Assembly (NCBI GenBank): GCA_947453195.1
Contig: CANGFO010000005.1
Location: 1-64,000 of the forward strand
Direction of reading: 5' to 3'
DNA from: Flavobacteriaceae bacterium
Lineage (GTDB): Bacteria; Bacteroidota; Bacteroidia; Flavobacteriales; Flavobacteriaceae
Length of the DNA stretch: 64,000 nt
A program made the position numbers and the translations under genes. The notes under the pieces are model-generated. The model was not told the origin of the DNA, ran no database searches, and was given only the letters and a program-made list of their open reading frames with translations. Positions 34,291-42,759 of this stretch are shown piece by piece. Numbering within the stretch: the first letter of the stretch is position 1; each line of letters opens with the position of its first letter.

Positions 34291-35052
34291 ATGAAAATTG
34301 TAATCTCTCCTGCCAAAACTTTAGATTTTGAAACGCCATTGCCTACTAAGGAATATTCGGAATATGGATTTCAAAAGCAATCACTTGCAATTGATAAAGT
34401 ATTAAAGAAGAAAAAACCCAAACAGTTGGCTGAATTAATGGCTATTTCGGATAAGTTGGCCGATTTAAATTGGCAGCGAAATCAGGAGCGAAATGTGGCA
34501 GAAATTACTCCCGAAAATTCGCGTCCTGCTATTTTCGCTTTCAGTGGGGAAGTGTATGTTGGTTTGGATGCTTATTCGTTATCAGAAGATAATATAAACC
34601 TTTTGCAAGACCGTTTGCGAATATTATCTGGATTGTATGGTTTGCTAAAGCCATTGGATTTAATGCAGCCGTATCGATTGGAAATGGGAACCAAACTTGC
34701 TATTGGGACTAAAAAGAATTTGTATGAATTTTGGAAGGCAACTTTAACCAAGGAATTGAATTCGCAATTAGAGAAACACGAACTTTTCATTAATCTTGCC
34801 AGTGCTGAATATTTTGATGCAGTCGATGTAAAGAAACTGAAAGTTCCAGTAATCACTCCAGAATTTAAAGATTACAAAGACGGCAAATTAAAAATGATTA
34901 GTTTTTTTGCTAAGAAGGCTAGGGGGATGATGGTACGATATATTGTAGATACCCATGCACAAACTATTGAGGATTTAAAAGGATTTAATTATGAAGGCTA
35001 TGCTTTTGATGCTAATTTGAGTAAAGGAACTACTTTAGTTTTTACTAGATAA
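34291..35052 (+). CDS. yaaA: Peroxide stress protein YaaA (UPF0246)
   Basis: The track start at 34249 would lie upstream of the likely promoter. ATG 34291 gives the standard N-terminus MKIVISPAKTLDFETP. The 253-residue length matches the family. Hallmarks include FSGEVYVGLDAYSL, LRILSGLYGLLKPLDLMQPYRLEMGTKL, NLASAEYF and FFAKKARGMMVRYI. In E. coli YaaA lowers free intracellular iron during peroxide stress. It is convergent with the efflux operon and the two share a bidirectional terminator. Confidence 0.93.
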   Translation: MKIVISPAKTLDFETPLPTKEYSEYGFQKQSLAIDKVLKKKKPKQLAELMAISDKLADLNWQRNQERNVAEITPENSRPAIFAFSGEVYVGLDAYSLSEDNINLLQDRLRILSGLYGLLKPLDLMQPYRLEMGTKLAIGTKKNLYEFWKATLTKELNSQLEKHELFINLASAEYFDAVDVKKLKVPVITPEFKDYKDGKLKMISFFAKKARGMMVRYIVDTHAQTIEDLKGFNYEGYAFDANLSKGTTLVFTR

Positions 35053-35056
35053 TAAT

Positions 35057-35086
35057 AAAAAACCTCTGAAATTTCAGAGGTTTTTT
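35057..35086. terminator. Bidirectional terminator between yaaA and the efflux operon
   Basis: AAAAAACCTCTGAAA / TTTCAGAGGTTTTTT perfect inverted repeat with A and T runs at its edges. Confidence 0.88.
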
Positions 35087-35087
35087 A

Positions 35088-36665
35088 TTAATGAGAAGCA
35101 TCAGCAAGACTAATTTTACTTTGCCCTTTTTTGATTAAAAATATAATCGGGATACAAAATAAAAACAACAGCCCAAGAGCCATAAATATATCCATATAAG
35201 ATAAAACGGTGCTTTGTTTTAATACTGAATAATCCAGTACTTGGTAGGCTTTTTTCAAGGCTTCGTTAGCGCTAAATCCTTTCGACATAAATCCTTTTTG
35301 TAAAACCAATATGCGTTGTTGCACTTCCAATCGGCTTCCGTTAAGATTCATCAATAAATCTACTCGGTGTTTTTGAGTTAATCGAGTTATGAACGTTGTT
35401 ATAATTGCAATACCAAAAGACCCTCCAAGTTGACGCATCATTCCGGTAAAGGCGGCACCTTCTCCAATGCTTTTTCCTTTTAAGGTTGAAAGCGATAGGG
35501 TAGTAATGGGTACAAAAAGTAACCCCATACCAATCCCTCTTAAGATTAGAGACCAAAAGAAATGTTCTACCCCTGTGTCTGGCGTCATGGCATTTCGCAT
35601 CAAGAAGGTAAATAGAAAGAAAATTACAAATCCTACTGCAACCATGTATCCTTGTGGAACCCCTTTTTGAATCATTTTTCCAATAAAAGGCATCATGAAT
35701 GCAGTGGTTAAAGATCCAGGAATTAATAATAATCCGGCATCGGTAGCCGTCCATCCTAAAATGGATTGCGTGTAAATAGGAATGATAAGCGTTGATCCAT
35801 ACAATCCAAATCCTAAAATGAAAGACATCAAAATACCAATTCTTAGATTTCCATCTTTCAATACACTTAGATTTACAATTGGAAATTTATAGCTTAATTG
35901 CCTCCAAACAAATGCTAATAATCCTAATAAAGAAACGATACTCAATGTAAGAATCAATTCATCATTAAACCAATCGTCTTGCTGACCGTGTTCTAAAACA
36001 AATTGTAACGAACCAATAAAGGCAGCTAAGAAAAAGATTCCCCACCAATCAACTTGATTGGCTTTAAGTTTTTCGCCGTATTTCGGACTTCTAACAAAGG
36101 TTAGCGTAAGTATTGTTGCAATTATACCAATTGGAATGTTGATGTAAAAAATGAAAGGCCAAGAAAAGTGATCCACAATATAACCTCCTAATGGCGGACC
36201 TAATGTAGGTCCAACAATTACCCCCATACCATAAATTGCTTGCGCCATACCCCGTTTTGCAACAGGATAACTTTCGGTAATAATGGTTTGTGCTGTTACA
36301 AGTAAGGCACCACCTCCAAGACCTTGAACAAATCTAAAGGCTACTAATTCCCAGATATTAGATGCATTTCCGCAAAGAAAAGAGGAGACTGTAAAGATAA
36401 TAATGGAAAAGGCAAAGTAATTTCTACGTCCAAATTGTTGTGACAACCAACTCGTCATTGGAATCACAATTACATTGGCGATAGCATAGGCAGTAATTAC
36501 CCAGGCTACATCGGTAAGTGTAGCACCAAGACTTCCGCGCATGTTGGTTAATGCCACGTTTACAATGGTGGTGTCTACAATTTCTAATAAGGCGCAAAGT
36601 ACCGCGGTGATGGTTATAATAACCCTCCTGTAGCCATATTCTACTAAATCGTCTGCTTGTACCAT
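35088..36665 (-). CDS. DHA2-family (EmrB-like) MFS multidrug efflux permease
   Basis: A 525-residue protein with about 14 membrane helices, the size expected for DHA2 drug:proton antiporters. LEIVDTTIVNVALTNMRGSLGATLTDVAWVITAYAIANVIVIPMTSWL and RFVQGLGGGALLVTAQTIITESYPVAKRGMAQAIYGMGVIVGPTLGPPLGGYI are the family's motif D1/A/C regions. It is the last gene of tetR-tolC-hlyD-DHA2 and starts 5 bases after the HlyD gene. Together they form a tripartite pump that exports toxic compounds through both membranes. The substrate is unknown. Confidence 0.92.
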   Translation of the reverse strand: MVQADDLVEYGYRRVIITITAVLCALLEIVDTTIVNVALTNMRGSLGATLTDVAWVITAYAIANVIVIPMTSWLSQQFGRRNYFAFSIIIFTVSSFLCGNASNIWELVAFRFVQGLGGGALLVTAQTIITESYPVAKRGMAQAIYGMGVIVGPTLGPPLGGYIVDHFSWPFIFYINIPIGIIATILTLTFVRSPKYGEKLKANQVDWWGIFFLAAFIGSLQFVLEHGQQDDWFNDELILTLSIVSLLGLLAFVWRQLSYKFPIVNLSVLKDGNLRIGILMSFILGFGLYGSTLIIPIYTQSILGWTATDAGLLLIPGSLTTAFMMPFIGKMIQKGVPQGYMVAVGFVIFFLFTFLMRNAMTPDTGVEHFFWSLILRGIGMGLLFVPITTLSLSTLKGKSIGEGAAFTGMMRQLGGSFGIAIITTFITRLTQKHRVDLLMNLNGSRLEVQQRILVLQKGFMSKGFSANEALKKAYQVLDYSVLKQSTVLSYMDIFMALGLLFLFCIPIIFLIKKGQSKISLADASH

Positions 36666-36670
36666 TTTAA

Positions 36671-37750
36671 TTATTTCAAGTGTACGTCTACGTCTACATT
36701 CATTCCTGGGCGAAGTAACTTGATTTTTTCCGCGTCATTATCGGTGTCAATAGCGATTTTAACAGGAAGACGTTGAATTGTTTTTACGAAGTTTCCGGTA
36801 GCATTATCTGGAGGCAAAATAGAAAATCGTGCTCCTGTAGCTGGAGAAAAACTGGTGATTGTACCTTTAAATTCGGTGTCAGGATACGCATCCACTTTAA
36901 TAGTTACTTTTTGACCAATAACCATTTTATTTAATTGCGTTTCTTTAAAATTAGCAGTTACCCAGGCTTCCGAATTATTGATAATGTAAAATAACGATTG
37001 TCCCGGTTGAATAAATTGCCCTGGTTGAACGGCTATTTTAGAAACTTGACCGTCAATTGCTGCTGTAACTACGGTATAATTTAAATTTAATTGAGCAGCA
37101 TCAAATAGTGCTTGCGCTTTTTTAATGTTTGCCGAAGCCACTTCTGCTTGTTTGTTAGAAACAGTAGTTCGAGCGGAAGCTACATTCTTTTGAAAAGAAC
37201 TTGCTTTTTGTTGCTCTTGTAAAATGCGTAACTGACTTTGTGCTTCAAGTTTTGCAGCTTCTGCTTGCTCGTATTGCTGCTTTGTAATACTGTGATTTTT
37301 ATACAAATTAGCATAGCGATCAAAATCATTTGAAGCGCGCGTTAATCTAATTTTAGCAGTTTCTATATTTCCTTTAGCCGATTGCACGTTGGCATCCGAA
37401 ACGGAAACATTTGCTAGAGCAGTTCCTATATCTGCTTTTGAAGCCTCAAAACTTCCTTCGGCAGCTAATAAAGCGGCTTTTGCTTCTTCAACTTTAACTA
37501 AATAATCTTTGTTGTCAATGGTGAATAAGGTATCTCCCTTTTTTACAAAATCATTGTCTTTTACATACACCTTAGTGATATAACCAGCTACCCTTGGTAT
37601 AATAGGGTTCATGTTTTTCTCTATTTGAGCATCATCAGTTGTTTCATGTGCTTGCGCATGCAAATATTTATAGGTGCCGTAAGATCCTCCTACAAGTATT
37701 AATGTAGCAAATATCAGGATGAATTTTTTATTAGTTTGAGTCTTTTCCAT
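36671..37750 (-). CDS. HlyD/EmrA-family membrane fusion protein
   Basis: A 359-residue periplasmic adaptor with one N-terminal membrane anchor (FILIFATLILVGGSYGTYKYL). A split lipoyl/biotinyl-like domain comes next (IPRVAGYITKVYVKDNDFVKKGDTLFTID and VTAAIDGQVSKIAVQPGQFIQPGQSL). A long alpha-helical hairpin lies between the halves (EAKAALLAAEGSFEASKAD...NKQAEVASANIKKAQALFDAA), and a beta-barrel domain follows. It links the DHA2 permease to the TolC-type channel encoded on either side. Intergenic gaps are 5 and 8 bases. Confidence 0.92.
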   Translation of the reverse strand: MEKTQTNKKFILIFATLILVGGSYGTYKYLHAQAHETTDDAQIEKNMNPIIPRVAGYITKVYVKDNDFVKKGDTLFTIDNKDYLVKVEEAKAALLAAEGSFEASKADIGTALANVSVSDANVQSAKGNIETAKIRLTRASNDFDRYANLYKNHSITKQQYEQAEAAKLEAQSQLRILQEQQKASSFQKNVASARTTVSNKQAEVASANIKKAQALFDAAQLNLNYTVVTAAIDGQVSKIAVQPGQFIQPGQSLFYIINNSEAWVTANFKETQLNKMVIGQKVTIKVDAYPDTEFKGTITSFSPATGARFSILPPDNATGNFVKTIQRLPVKIAIDTDNDAEKIKLLRPGMNVDVDVHLK

Positions 37751-37758
37751 GGTGTTTA

Positions 37759-39072
37759 TTATTTAGTTGGTGTAGTTAAGTTGAATGAATTTATAAGTTT
37801 TCCGGATGCAAATTGTAATTGGTAGTATTTAAGAGCGATTTCTGCTTGGCTTAGAGCTAGATTTATTTTGCTTTGCAATTGCATTACATCCGCCTCTAAT
37901 AAATCGTTTGTATTAGCTAAGCTGTTGTCGTATTTGTCTTTTATAATTCTATAGTTTTCGATAGCTTGTTCAGAAGCTAACGCATAAACCTTACTTTGTT
38001 GCAAGGAAAGCGAATAGTTTTCTTGAGCTTGCTGCGTTTCTTCTTTTATTTTATCTGATAATTGTGTAATGGCTTGTTTTGCTTCCTGCGATTTGATTTT
38101 GGCAAGTTTTACTTCTTTTCCATTTTTAAAAATAGAAGCCAAATCATAATTGAAGCCAACTCCCAAATTCATAGCGTTGGTTACCGAAATAGTATTTTTT
38201 AAATCCAATGCAATATAGCCGCCTGTTAAGGCTAGTGAAGGGTAGTAGCCAGCTTTAGCGACTTTAATTCTTGCGTCACTTGCTTTTTGTTGAAAGTTTA
38301 AAGCTTCCAAATCATTGCGTAGAGCCGTAATGGTTAGCATTTGGTTGGTAGCCATGTCTTTTTTTACTGCCTCAATATCTATATCGATGCTGGTGTTTTC
38401 TGGCAAATGCAAAAGAGAAACTAATTGGTAGTTTATAACGTTCACATTCTTTTGGGCAGTAGCTAAAGAAAGCGCCACATTAGATTCTTGTAGTTGAACT
38501 TTTAATAAATCATTTCGAGCTAATATACCGTTATCAACCATGGCAGAAAAATCTTTAGTACGCTGTTGTGTGCTTTTAAAATTTTCTTTAAGTAAACTAA
38601 CCATTTCAGTTGATTTATATAAACTTGCAAATAATTCAACTACATCTAAAGCTAATTCTTCTTTAGTGTGCGAGGCGGTAAAACTTTGAGCTTTATAATT
38701 GTTTTCTGAGGCAGAAATACTGTTTTTTATTTTGAATCCGCTAAAGATTGGCAAGGCAACATTGGCTTGTCCAAGAAGTAACTGACTCACGTCAAGTCCG
38801 CTTCCAGAACCACCTAAATGCGAATTGACATTTGCTCCTGATAAATGCATGTATTGCCCCGAAACTTTAATACTTGGGTACTGATTGTTTTTCATTATCT
38901 CCATTTCTAGTTTGGAGGCAGCAACTTTGGTATTAGCTAAAATTGCGTCGTTGCTGTTTGTTATTACGAGTGCAATGGCGTCTGTGAGCGACATGGTTTT
39001 TCTTTCCTGGGCATAGCTGATGCTATAAATGGAAAGAAAAAGCACAAATCCTTGAAGTAATTTAGTTTTCAT
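37759..39072 (-). CDS. TolC-family outer membrane efflux protein
   Basis: A 437-residue protein with a signal peptide (LLQGFVLFLSIYSISYAQ) and two OEP repeats, each mostly coiled coil (MSLTDAIALVITNSNDAILANTKVAASKLEMEIMKNNQYPSIKVSGQYMHL; LEADVMQLQSKINLALSQAEIALKYYQLQFASGKL). It is the exit channel of the pump formed with the HlyD and DHA2 proteins. Its first 11 bases overlap the end of tetR, so the regulator and pump genes are translated from one message. Confidence 0.92.
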   Translation of the reverse strand: MKTKLLQGFVLFLSIYSISYAQERKTMSLTDAIALVITNSNDAILANTKVAASKLEMEIMKNNQYPSIKVSGQYMHLSGANVNSHLGGSGSGLDVSQLLLGQANVALPIFSGFKIKNSISASENNYKAQSFTASHTKEELALDVVELFASLYKSTEMVSLLKENFKSTQQRTKDFSAMVDNGILARNDLLKVQLQESNVALSLATAQKNVNVINYQLVSLLHLPENTSIDIDIEAVKKDMATNQMLTITALRNDLEALNFQQKASDARIKVAKAGYYPSLALTGGYIALDLKNTISVTNAMNLGVGFNYDLASIFKNGKEVKLAKIKSQEAKQAITQLSDKIKEETQQAQENYSLSLQQSKVYALASEQAIENYRIIKDKYDNSLANTNDLLEADVMQLQSKINLALSQAEIALKYYQLQFASGKLINSFNLTTPTK

Positions 39073-39682
39073 GAATGAGTAGGGCTTTTATTGTTTTTTG
39101 TATGTGTTGTGTTAAATCGTTTGATATGTAATTTTCGTATTTTTCATCTGAATCTAATTGAAGTAATTCTGCAAAATAGCTTTTATTCATATGGAAATGA
39201 GTCGTTGTCCCTATGATAACGGGTGGTATTAAGGCAATATTGATATTAGATTGAAAGATCCCTTTTTCTTGTCCTTCATGGATAATGTTTTCTAATAGCT
39301 TTAAATTATTCCTTTTAACCTGTGTGAATTCTTCTAAATTCAGCTCTCTTTTAGTTGTAGAGAGTTCAAAATGCACTATTTGATACATACACCGATTGGA
39401 GTTAATTCTCTGAATGTAGTATTCAATAAGCTTTTCAATCTTCTCAATAGGAGAGATGTTTTCTGTAGAAAGCGATTCTAAATGCAGCTGCAGTCCAGAT
39501 ATTCTATATAAAACTAGGGCTTCAAGAAGCTTTTCTTTGGATCCAAAATAATAAGAAATCATTGCAACGTTGATGTTTGCAATTTTGGCGATTTCTCTAA
39601 CGGAAGTTCCATCAAAACCTTCTTCGGCAAAAAGTTGCTCAGCTACAAGAAGTATTTCAATTTGTTTTTCGTTGAATTCCAT
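39062..39682 (-). CDS. TetR-family regulator of the efflux operon
   Basis: A 206-residue repressor-type protein. The N-terminal HTH is EQLFAEEGFDGTSVREIAKIANINVAMISYYFGSKEKLLEALV, the usual TetR signature. The C-terminal 150 residues would bind the inducer. It is the first gene of the pump operon and overlaps tolC by 11 bases. Two 16-bp palindromes lie just upstream, one over the -7 promoter element, so I infer that it represses its own operon and is released by a pump substrate. Confidence 0.92.
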   Translation of the reverse strand: MEFNEKQIEILLVAEQLFAEEGFDGTSVREIAKIANINVAMISYYFGSKEKLLEALVLYRISGLQLHLESLSTENISPIEKIEKLIEYYIQRINSNRCMYQIVHFELSTTKRELNLEEFTQVKRNNLKLLENIIHEGQEKGIFQSNINIALIPPVIIGTTTHFHMNKSYFAELLQLDSDEKYENYISNDLTQHIQKTIKALLIHEN

Positions 39683-39702
39683 TATACATTATTAATCGAT
39701 TG

Positions 39703-39710
39703 CAAAGTTA
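39703..39710 (-). promoter_or_regulatory. -7 promoter element of the tetR-efflux operon
   Basis: On the minus strand TAACTTTG matches TAnnTTTG, 21 bases before the tetR ATG, and it overlaps the proximal palindrome. Confidence 0.5.
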
Positions 39711-39740
39711 AACATTTGTTTAAATTAAACACTTGTTTAA
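39708..39740. promoter_or_regulatory. Twin TetR operator palindromes
   Basis: TTAAACATTTGTTTAA (39708-39723) and TTAAACACTTGTTTAA (39725-39740) are two 16-bp near-identical palindromes whose centres are 17 bp apart. The proximal one covers the edge of the -7 element, so a bound TetR protein would block transcription. Confidence 0.7.
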
Positions 39741-39902
39741 TAAATTATTAACGATTATTTAATGATAAATTCGCTATAGATAATATCTATAGGTTAAATT
39801 TAAATGATTTATTATCAAATAAATGAGATGAATTAATTAAATAAATAATTTAATTTAAATAATTTGTATTTGTTTGAAATAAATAAACAAAAAGTTAGGG
39901 GT

Positions 39903-40469
39903 TTATTCCTGAATCCAGTTGGATAATATGGTTTTTCCGAATGGAGTTAAGATACTTTCAGGATGAAATTGAATTCCTTTTACATTGAACTGTTTGTGTC
40001 GAATTGACATGATTTCTCCGTTTTCGGACAGCGAAGTAATTTCAAGCACTTCTGGAAAATCGACCTTATTGATCACCCAAGAATGATATCGGCCAACTTG
40101 TAATTGCTGAGGTAAGCTGTTGAATAGGTTGTCGTCGCTAGTTTGTGTGATGGTATCTGCCACTCCGTGATGTACGGTGTTTAAATTTAGCAGTGTTGCC
40201 CCAAATACTTCTCCAATAGCTTGATGTCCAAGGCAAATTCCGAGTATTTTTTTTGTTGAAGCATATGTTTTAATAACTGCTAATAAAAGTCCTGATTCTG
40301 AAGGAATTCCAGGTCCTGGTGAAAGTAAAATTGCATCAAAATTTTTAAGTTCTTCCAGTTCTAATTCATCATTTCGAAAAACGATAACTTTACAATTTAG
40401 ATCCTCTAAATAATGAACTAAATTGAAAGTAAAACTATCGTAATTATCTATGAGAGCTATTTTTTTCAT
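39903..40469 (-). CDS. Glutamine amidotransferase component of anthranilate/aminodeoxychorismate synthase
   Basis: ATG 40469 (MKKIALIDNYDSFTFNLVHYLED) is the family's normal start. The track start at 40493 lies within the promoter. The class I amidotransferase triad is visible: cysteine in GICLGHQAIGEVFG, and histidine and glutamate in FHPESIL. ILSPGPGIPSESG is also standard. It makes ammonia from glutamine for tryptophan or folate synthesis. TrpG and PabA cannot be separated here. No trpE, trpD or pabB gene is adjacent, and the stand-alone position slightly favours PabA or a shared role. Confidence 0.9.
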   Translation of the reverse strand: MKKIALIDNYDSFTFNLVHYLEDLNCKVIVFRNDELELEELKNFDAILLSPGPGIPSESGLLLAVIKTYASTKKILGICLGHQAIGEVFGATLLNLNTVHHGVADTITQTSDDNLFNSLPQQLQVGRYHSWVINKVDFPEVLEITSLSENGEIMSIRHKQFNVKGIQFHPESILTPFGKTILSNWIQE

Positions 40470-40473
40470 AGCG

Positions 40474-40481
40474 CAAATATA
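40474..40481 (-). promoter_or_regulatory. -7 element abutting the pabA/trpG start codon
   Basis: Minus-strand TATATTTG matches TAnnTTTG and ends only 4 bases before the ATG at 40469. Transcription would start at or next to the start codon. Confidence 0.45.
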
Positions 40482-40496
40482 GCATAACTGCATAAA

Positions 40497-40527
40497 AAAA
40501 ACCTTAAAGAATTTCTTTAAGGTTTTT
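40497..40527 (-). terminator. Terminator after yceI
   Basis: AAAACCTTAAAGAA / TTTCTTTAAGGTTTT stem with an A-run on the plus side, about 20 bases past the YceI stop. Confidence 0.82.
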
Positions 40528-40547
40528 TAATTATAAAGTTTGTTTTA

Positions 40548-41111
40548 TTAGAACTTTAAATTTACTGTTAATTCAAATTCATCAGCAATAGCTTTATCTC
40601 CTAAGCTGTCAAAGAAACTTCCTGAACCGTATTTGATGCCAAATTTAGTTCTGTCAATTTTTAAAGCTGTAGTAGCTGATCCACCTTTAACTGTAAGTAC
40701 AAAGTTGATAGGATTTGTAACATCTTTAATAGTTAAATCTCCTGTAACATTATAAACTCCGTTTCCTTTATCAGCGATTTTTTTGAAAACTAATTTAGAA
40801 GTTGGGTATTTATCAGTTCCAAAGAAATCATCAGCTTTTAAGTGACCATTTAATTTTCCTTGGTATTCACCAGTTAAATCAGTTGAAGTCAAGCTTGTCA
40901 TATCAACTACAAAAGATCCTCCAGTTAATTTTTTTCCTTTAAAAGTAAGGCTTCCTTCTTTTAAGTTGATAGTTCCACTGTGTTCACCAGTAACTTTTTT
41001 ACCTAACCAAGCAATGCTACTTTTTGCTGCATCTACTTTTTTAACTTGTGCGGTAGCAATTGTTGAAACAGCTACTAATAATGCAATTGCGATTGTTTTT
41101 AAATTTTTCAT
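40548..41111 (-). CDS. YceI-family periplasmic lipid-binding-like protein
   Basis: A 187-residue protein with a signal peptide (TIAIALLVAVSTIATAQ) followed by the YceI beta-barrel fold (KSSIAWLGKKVTGEHSGTINLKEGSLTF, LKADDFFGTDKYPTSKLVFKKI, YNVTGDLTIKDVTNPINF). Family members bind isoprenoids or similar lipids in the periplasm. It is last in the marR-nitroreductase-yceI group and ends with a terminator. Its ligand is unknown. Confidence 0.93.
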   Translation of the reverse strand: MKNLKTIAIALLVAVSTIATAQVKKVDAAKSSIAWLGKKVTGEHSGTINLKEGSLTFKGKKLTGGSFVVDMTSLTSTDLTGEYQGKLNGHLKADDFFGTDKYPTSKLVFKKIADKGNGVYNVTGDLTIKDVTNPINFVLTVKGGSATTALKIDRTKFGIKYGSGSFFDSLGDKAIADEFELTVNLKF

Positions 41112-41138
41112 TTTTGTTTATTGTTTGGGTTATTGAAA

Positions 41139-41771
41139 TTAAATAGTAATAAATAAGTCTTCGTTTGATTTTCTAACTTTAGCAGCATGTTGTGTAGCAT
41201 CCTCTTCATGACGGTATCCTACAGTAGCAACAAGCGATGCATTTAAGTTTAGTTTGTCTAAGCCTAAAATTTCATTGTATTGCGCTGGTACAAAACCTTC
41301 CATTGGAGTGACATCAATTTTTAATTCAGCAGCAGCATTTAATAAATTACCTAAAGCAAGGTAAGTTTGTTTAGAAGTCCAGATTGGTTTTACTTCTTCT
41401 GGCATGTTTCCGATAGCCCCTTTCATGTAGTCGCCAAATCCAGCTAAAGCCTCAGCAGGAATGCTTCTTGTAGCAGCTACATTGTTAATGTATCCGTCTA
41501 CATCTGCATCAGTTACCGAAGTTTGATTGGCAAAAACGATAAGGTGTGACGCATCTACAATTTGAGCCTGACCCCAAGATGCTCCTAGTAATTTTGCTCT
41601 TACTTCTGGATTTTCAACTACAATTACTTTGTATAATTGTAATCCGAAAGAAGAAGCAGATAAACGAATTGCTTCTTTTAAAGTTGCCAAATCTTCAGCA
41701 GAAACTTTTTTGGTTGCATCGAATTTTTTTGTGGCATAACGCCATTTTGCATTTTCATTAAATTGACTCAT
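41139..41771 (-). CDS. NAD(P)H-dependent nitroreductase (NfsB-like)
   Basis: A 210-residue flavin enzyme of the nitroreductase family. WRYATKKFDATKKVSAEDLATLKEAIRLSASSFGLQLYKVIVVENPE holds the FMN-contacting arginine/lysine region, and LALGNLLNAAAELKIDVTPMEGFVPAQYNEILGL is the family's central motif. It reduces nitroaromatics or quinones with NAD(P)H. The MarR regulator gene ends 5 bases upstream of its start, which suggests MarR control in response to electrophilic or phenolic compounds. Confidence 0.9.
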   Translation of the reverse strand: MSQFNENAKWRYATKKFDATKKVSAEDLATLKEAIRLSASSFGLQLYKVIVVENPEVRAKLLGASWGQAQIVDASHLIVFANQTSVTDADVDGYINNVAATRSIPAEALAGFGDYMKGAIGNMPEEVKPIWTSKQTYLALGNLLNAAAELKIDVTPMEGFVPAQYNEILGLDKLNLNASLVATVGYRHEEDATQHAAKVRKSNEDLFITI

Positions 41772-41776
41772 AGTAT

Positions 41777-42235
41777 TTATTTTAAGGTTCTATATTTTTC
41801 TAATAAGGTGTTAAGTTGTACTTTTTCTTCAGGGCTTAAGTTTTCGGCAAATTGATTTTCATATTCAATTACTTTTGGATCTAAAATTTTTAATAATTCC
41901 AACCCTTTGTTGGTGATAAGTACTTCAATTTTTCTTCTATTTTCAGGACAAACTTCTCTTGTAACTAATTCTTTTAAAAGTAATTTATCAATAAGTCTCG
42001 TGGTGTTGCTGTTTTTGGCAAGCATTCTTTCTTGAATGATACACATATTAGCAGGGCAGCCCTTTTGACCTCTCAAAATTCGTAATACATTGTATTGTTC
42101 GCTAGATAAATCATAAGGCTTGATGATTTCATTAAATTTATCAGCAATTACATTTTGAGTATACATAATATTCAAGATGATTTTTTTAGAATCTTCTAGA
42201 TTAATATTTGATTTGATGACTTTTTCAATTTCCAT
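41777..42235 (-). CDS. MarR-family transcriptional regulator
   Basis: The track start at 42292 runs through the promoter. ATG 42235 (MEIEKVIKSNINLEDSKK) is preferred, giving 152 residues. The winged helix region is LSSEQYNVLRILRGQKGCPANMCIIQERMLAKNSNTTRLIDKLLLKELVTREVCPENRRKIEVLITNKGLELL. C88 and C126-type cysteines near the DNA-binding domain could make it redox-sensitive, but this is speculation. Two palindromes upstream are likely operators. Confidence 0.9.
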   Translation of the reverse strand: MEIEKVIKSNINLEDSKKIILNIMYTQNVIADKFNEIIKPYDLSSEQYNVLRILRGQKGCPANMCIIQERMLAKNSNTTRLIDKLLLKELVTREVCPENRRKIEVLITNKGLELLKILDPKVIEYENQFAENLSPEEKVQLNTLLEKYRTLK

Positions 42236-42248
42236 TATCGCACTCAAT

Positions 42249-42292
42249 ATTTGTAGGTACAAATGTAAATGATTTTTTAGTTGTATATACAA
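42249..42292. promoter_or_regulatory. Paired MarR operator candidates
   Basis: ATTTGTA-GG-TACAAAT (42249-42264) and the perfect palindrome TTGTATATACAA (42281-42292) share the TTGTAnnTACAA core. Their centres are 30 bp apart, about three helical turns. They lie 14-57 bases upstream of the marR start. Confidence 0.65.
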
Positions 42293-42344
42293 ATGTTGTG
42301 TTATTTTTTTGTTAACTTAATAATAATACCAGAAAAAACGGTGG

Positions 42345-42374
42345 TTTGTAAGTGAAAGAAAATTCCTATTTTTG
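42345..42374 (+). promoter_or_regulatory. Promoter of the rhodanese gene
   Basis: TTTG (42345-42348), 18-base spacer, TATTTTTG (42367-42374), with the ATG 16 bases downstream. Confidence 0.6.
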
Positions 42375-42389
42375 AAAAAAAATATTCAA

Positions 42390-42704
42390 ATGAACTTATC
42401 ACAAGAAGAATGGGCTAGCCAATTGGCAGCAGATACCAATGCAGTAATACTAGACGTGCGAACTGAAGATGAATGGGAAGACGGAATCATTCCGGGAGCG
42501 TTATTAAATGATATTTATAAAGGACAAGGCTTTATATATCGTTTGGAAGAACTGGATAAATCTAAAAATTATTATGTGTATTGCAAAGCTGGAGGAAGAA
42601 GTGCACAAGCTTGTTCGATTATGAATCAAATGGGTTTTTCCAATACGTATAATTTAGAAGGAGGGATGATGCATTGGGAAGGTGCAGTTGTAGCTCCAGA
42701 ATAG
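42390..42704 (+). CDS. Single-domain rhodanese-like sulfurtransferase
   Basis: The track start (TTG at 42372) lies in the -7 element, so ATG 42390 is right, giving 104 residues. VILDVRTEDEWEDGIIPGALL and the active-site loop YCKAGGRSAQAC are clear rhodanese features, with the persulfide-forming cysteine in YCKAG. It would move sulfane sulfur in the cytoplasm. It has its own promoter and terminator, so it is a one-gene unit. Confidence 0.92.
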   Translation: MNLSQEEWASQLAADTNAVILDVRTEDEWEDGIIPGALLNDIYKGQGFIYRLEELDKSKNYYVYCKAGGRSAQACSIMNQMGFSNTYNLEGGMMHWEGAVVAPE

Positions 42705-42709
42705 TATTA

Positions 42710-42742
42710 AAAAAAGCCTCTAAAAATTTTAGAGGCTTTTTT
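42710..42742. terminator. Bidirectional terminator
   Basis: AAAAAGCCTCTAAAA / TTTTAGAGGCTTTTT stem between the convergent rhodanese and small lipoprotein genes. Confidence 0.88.
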
Positions 42743-42759
42743 TGTAAATCAATAATTTA

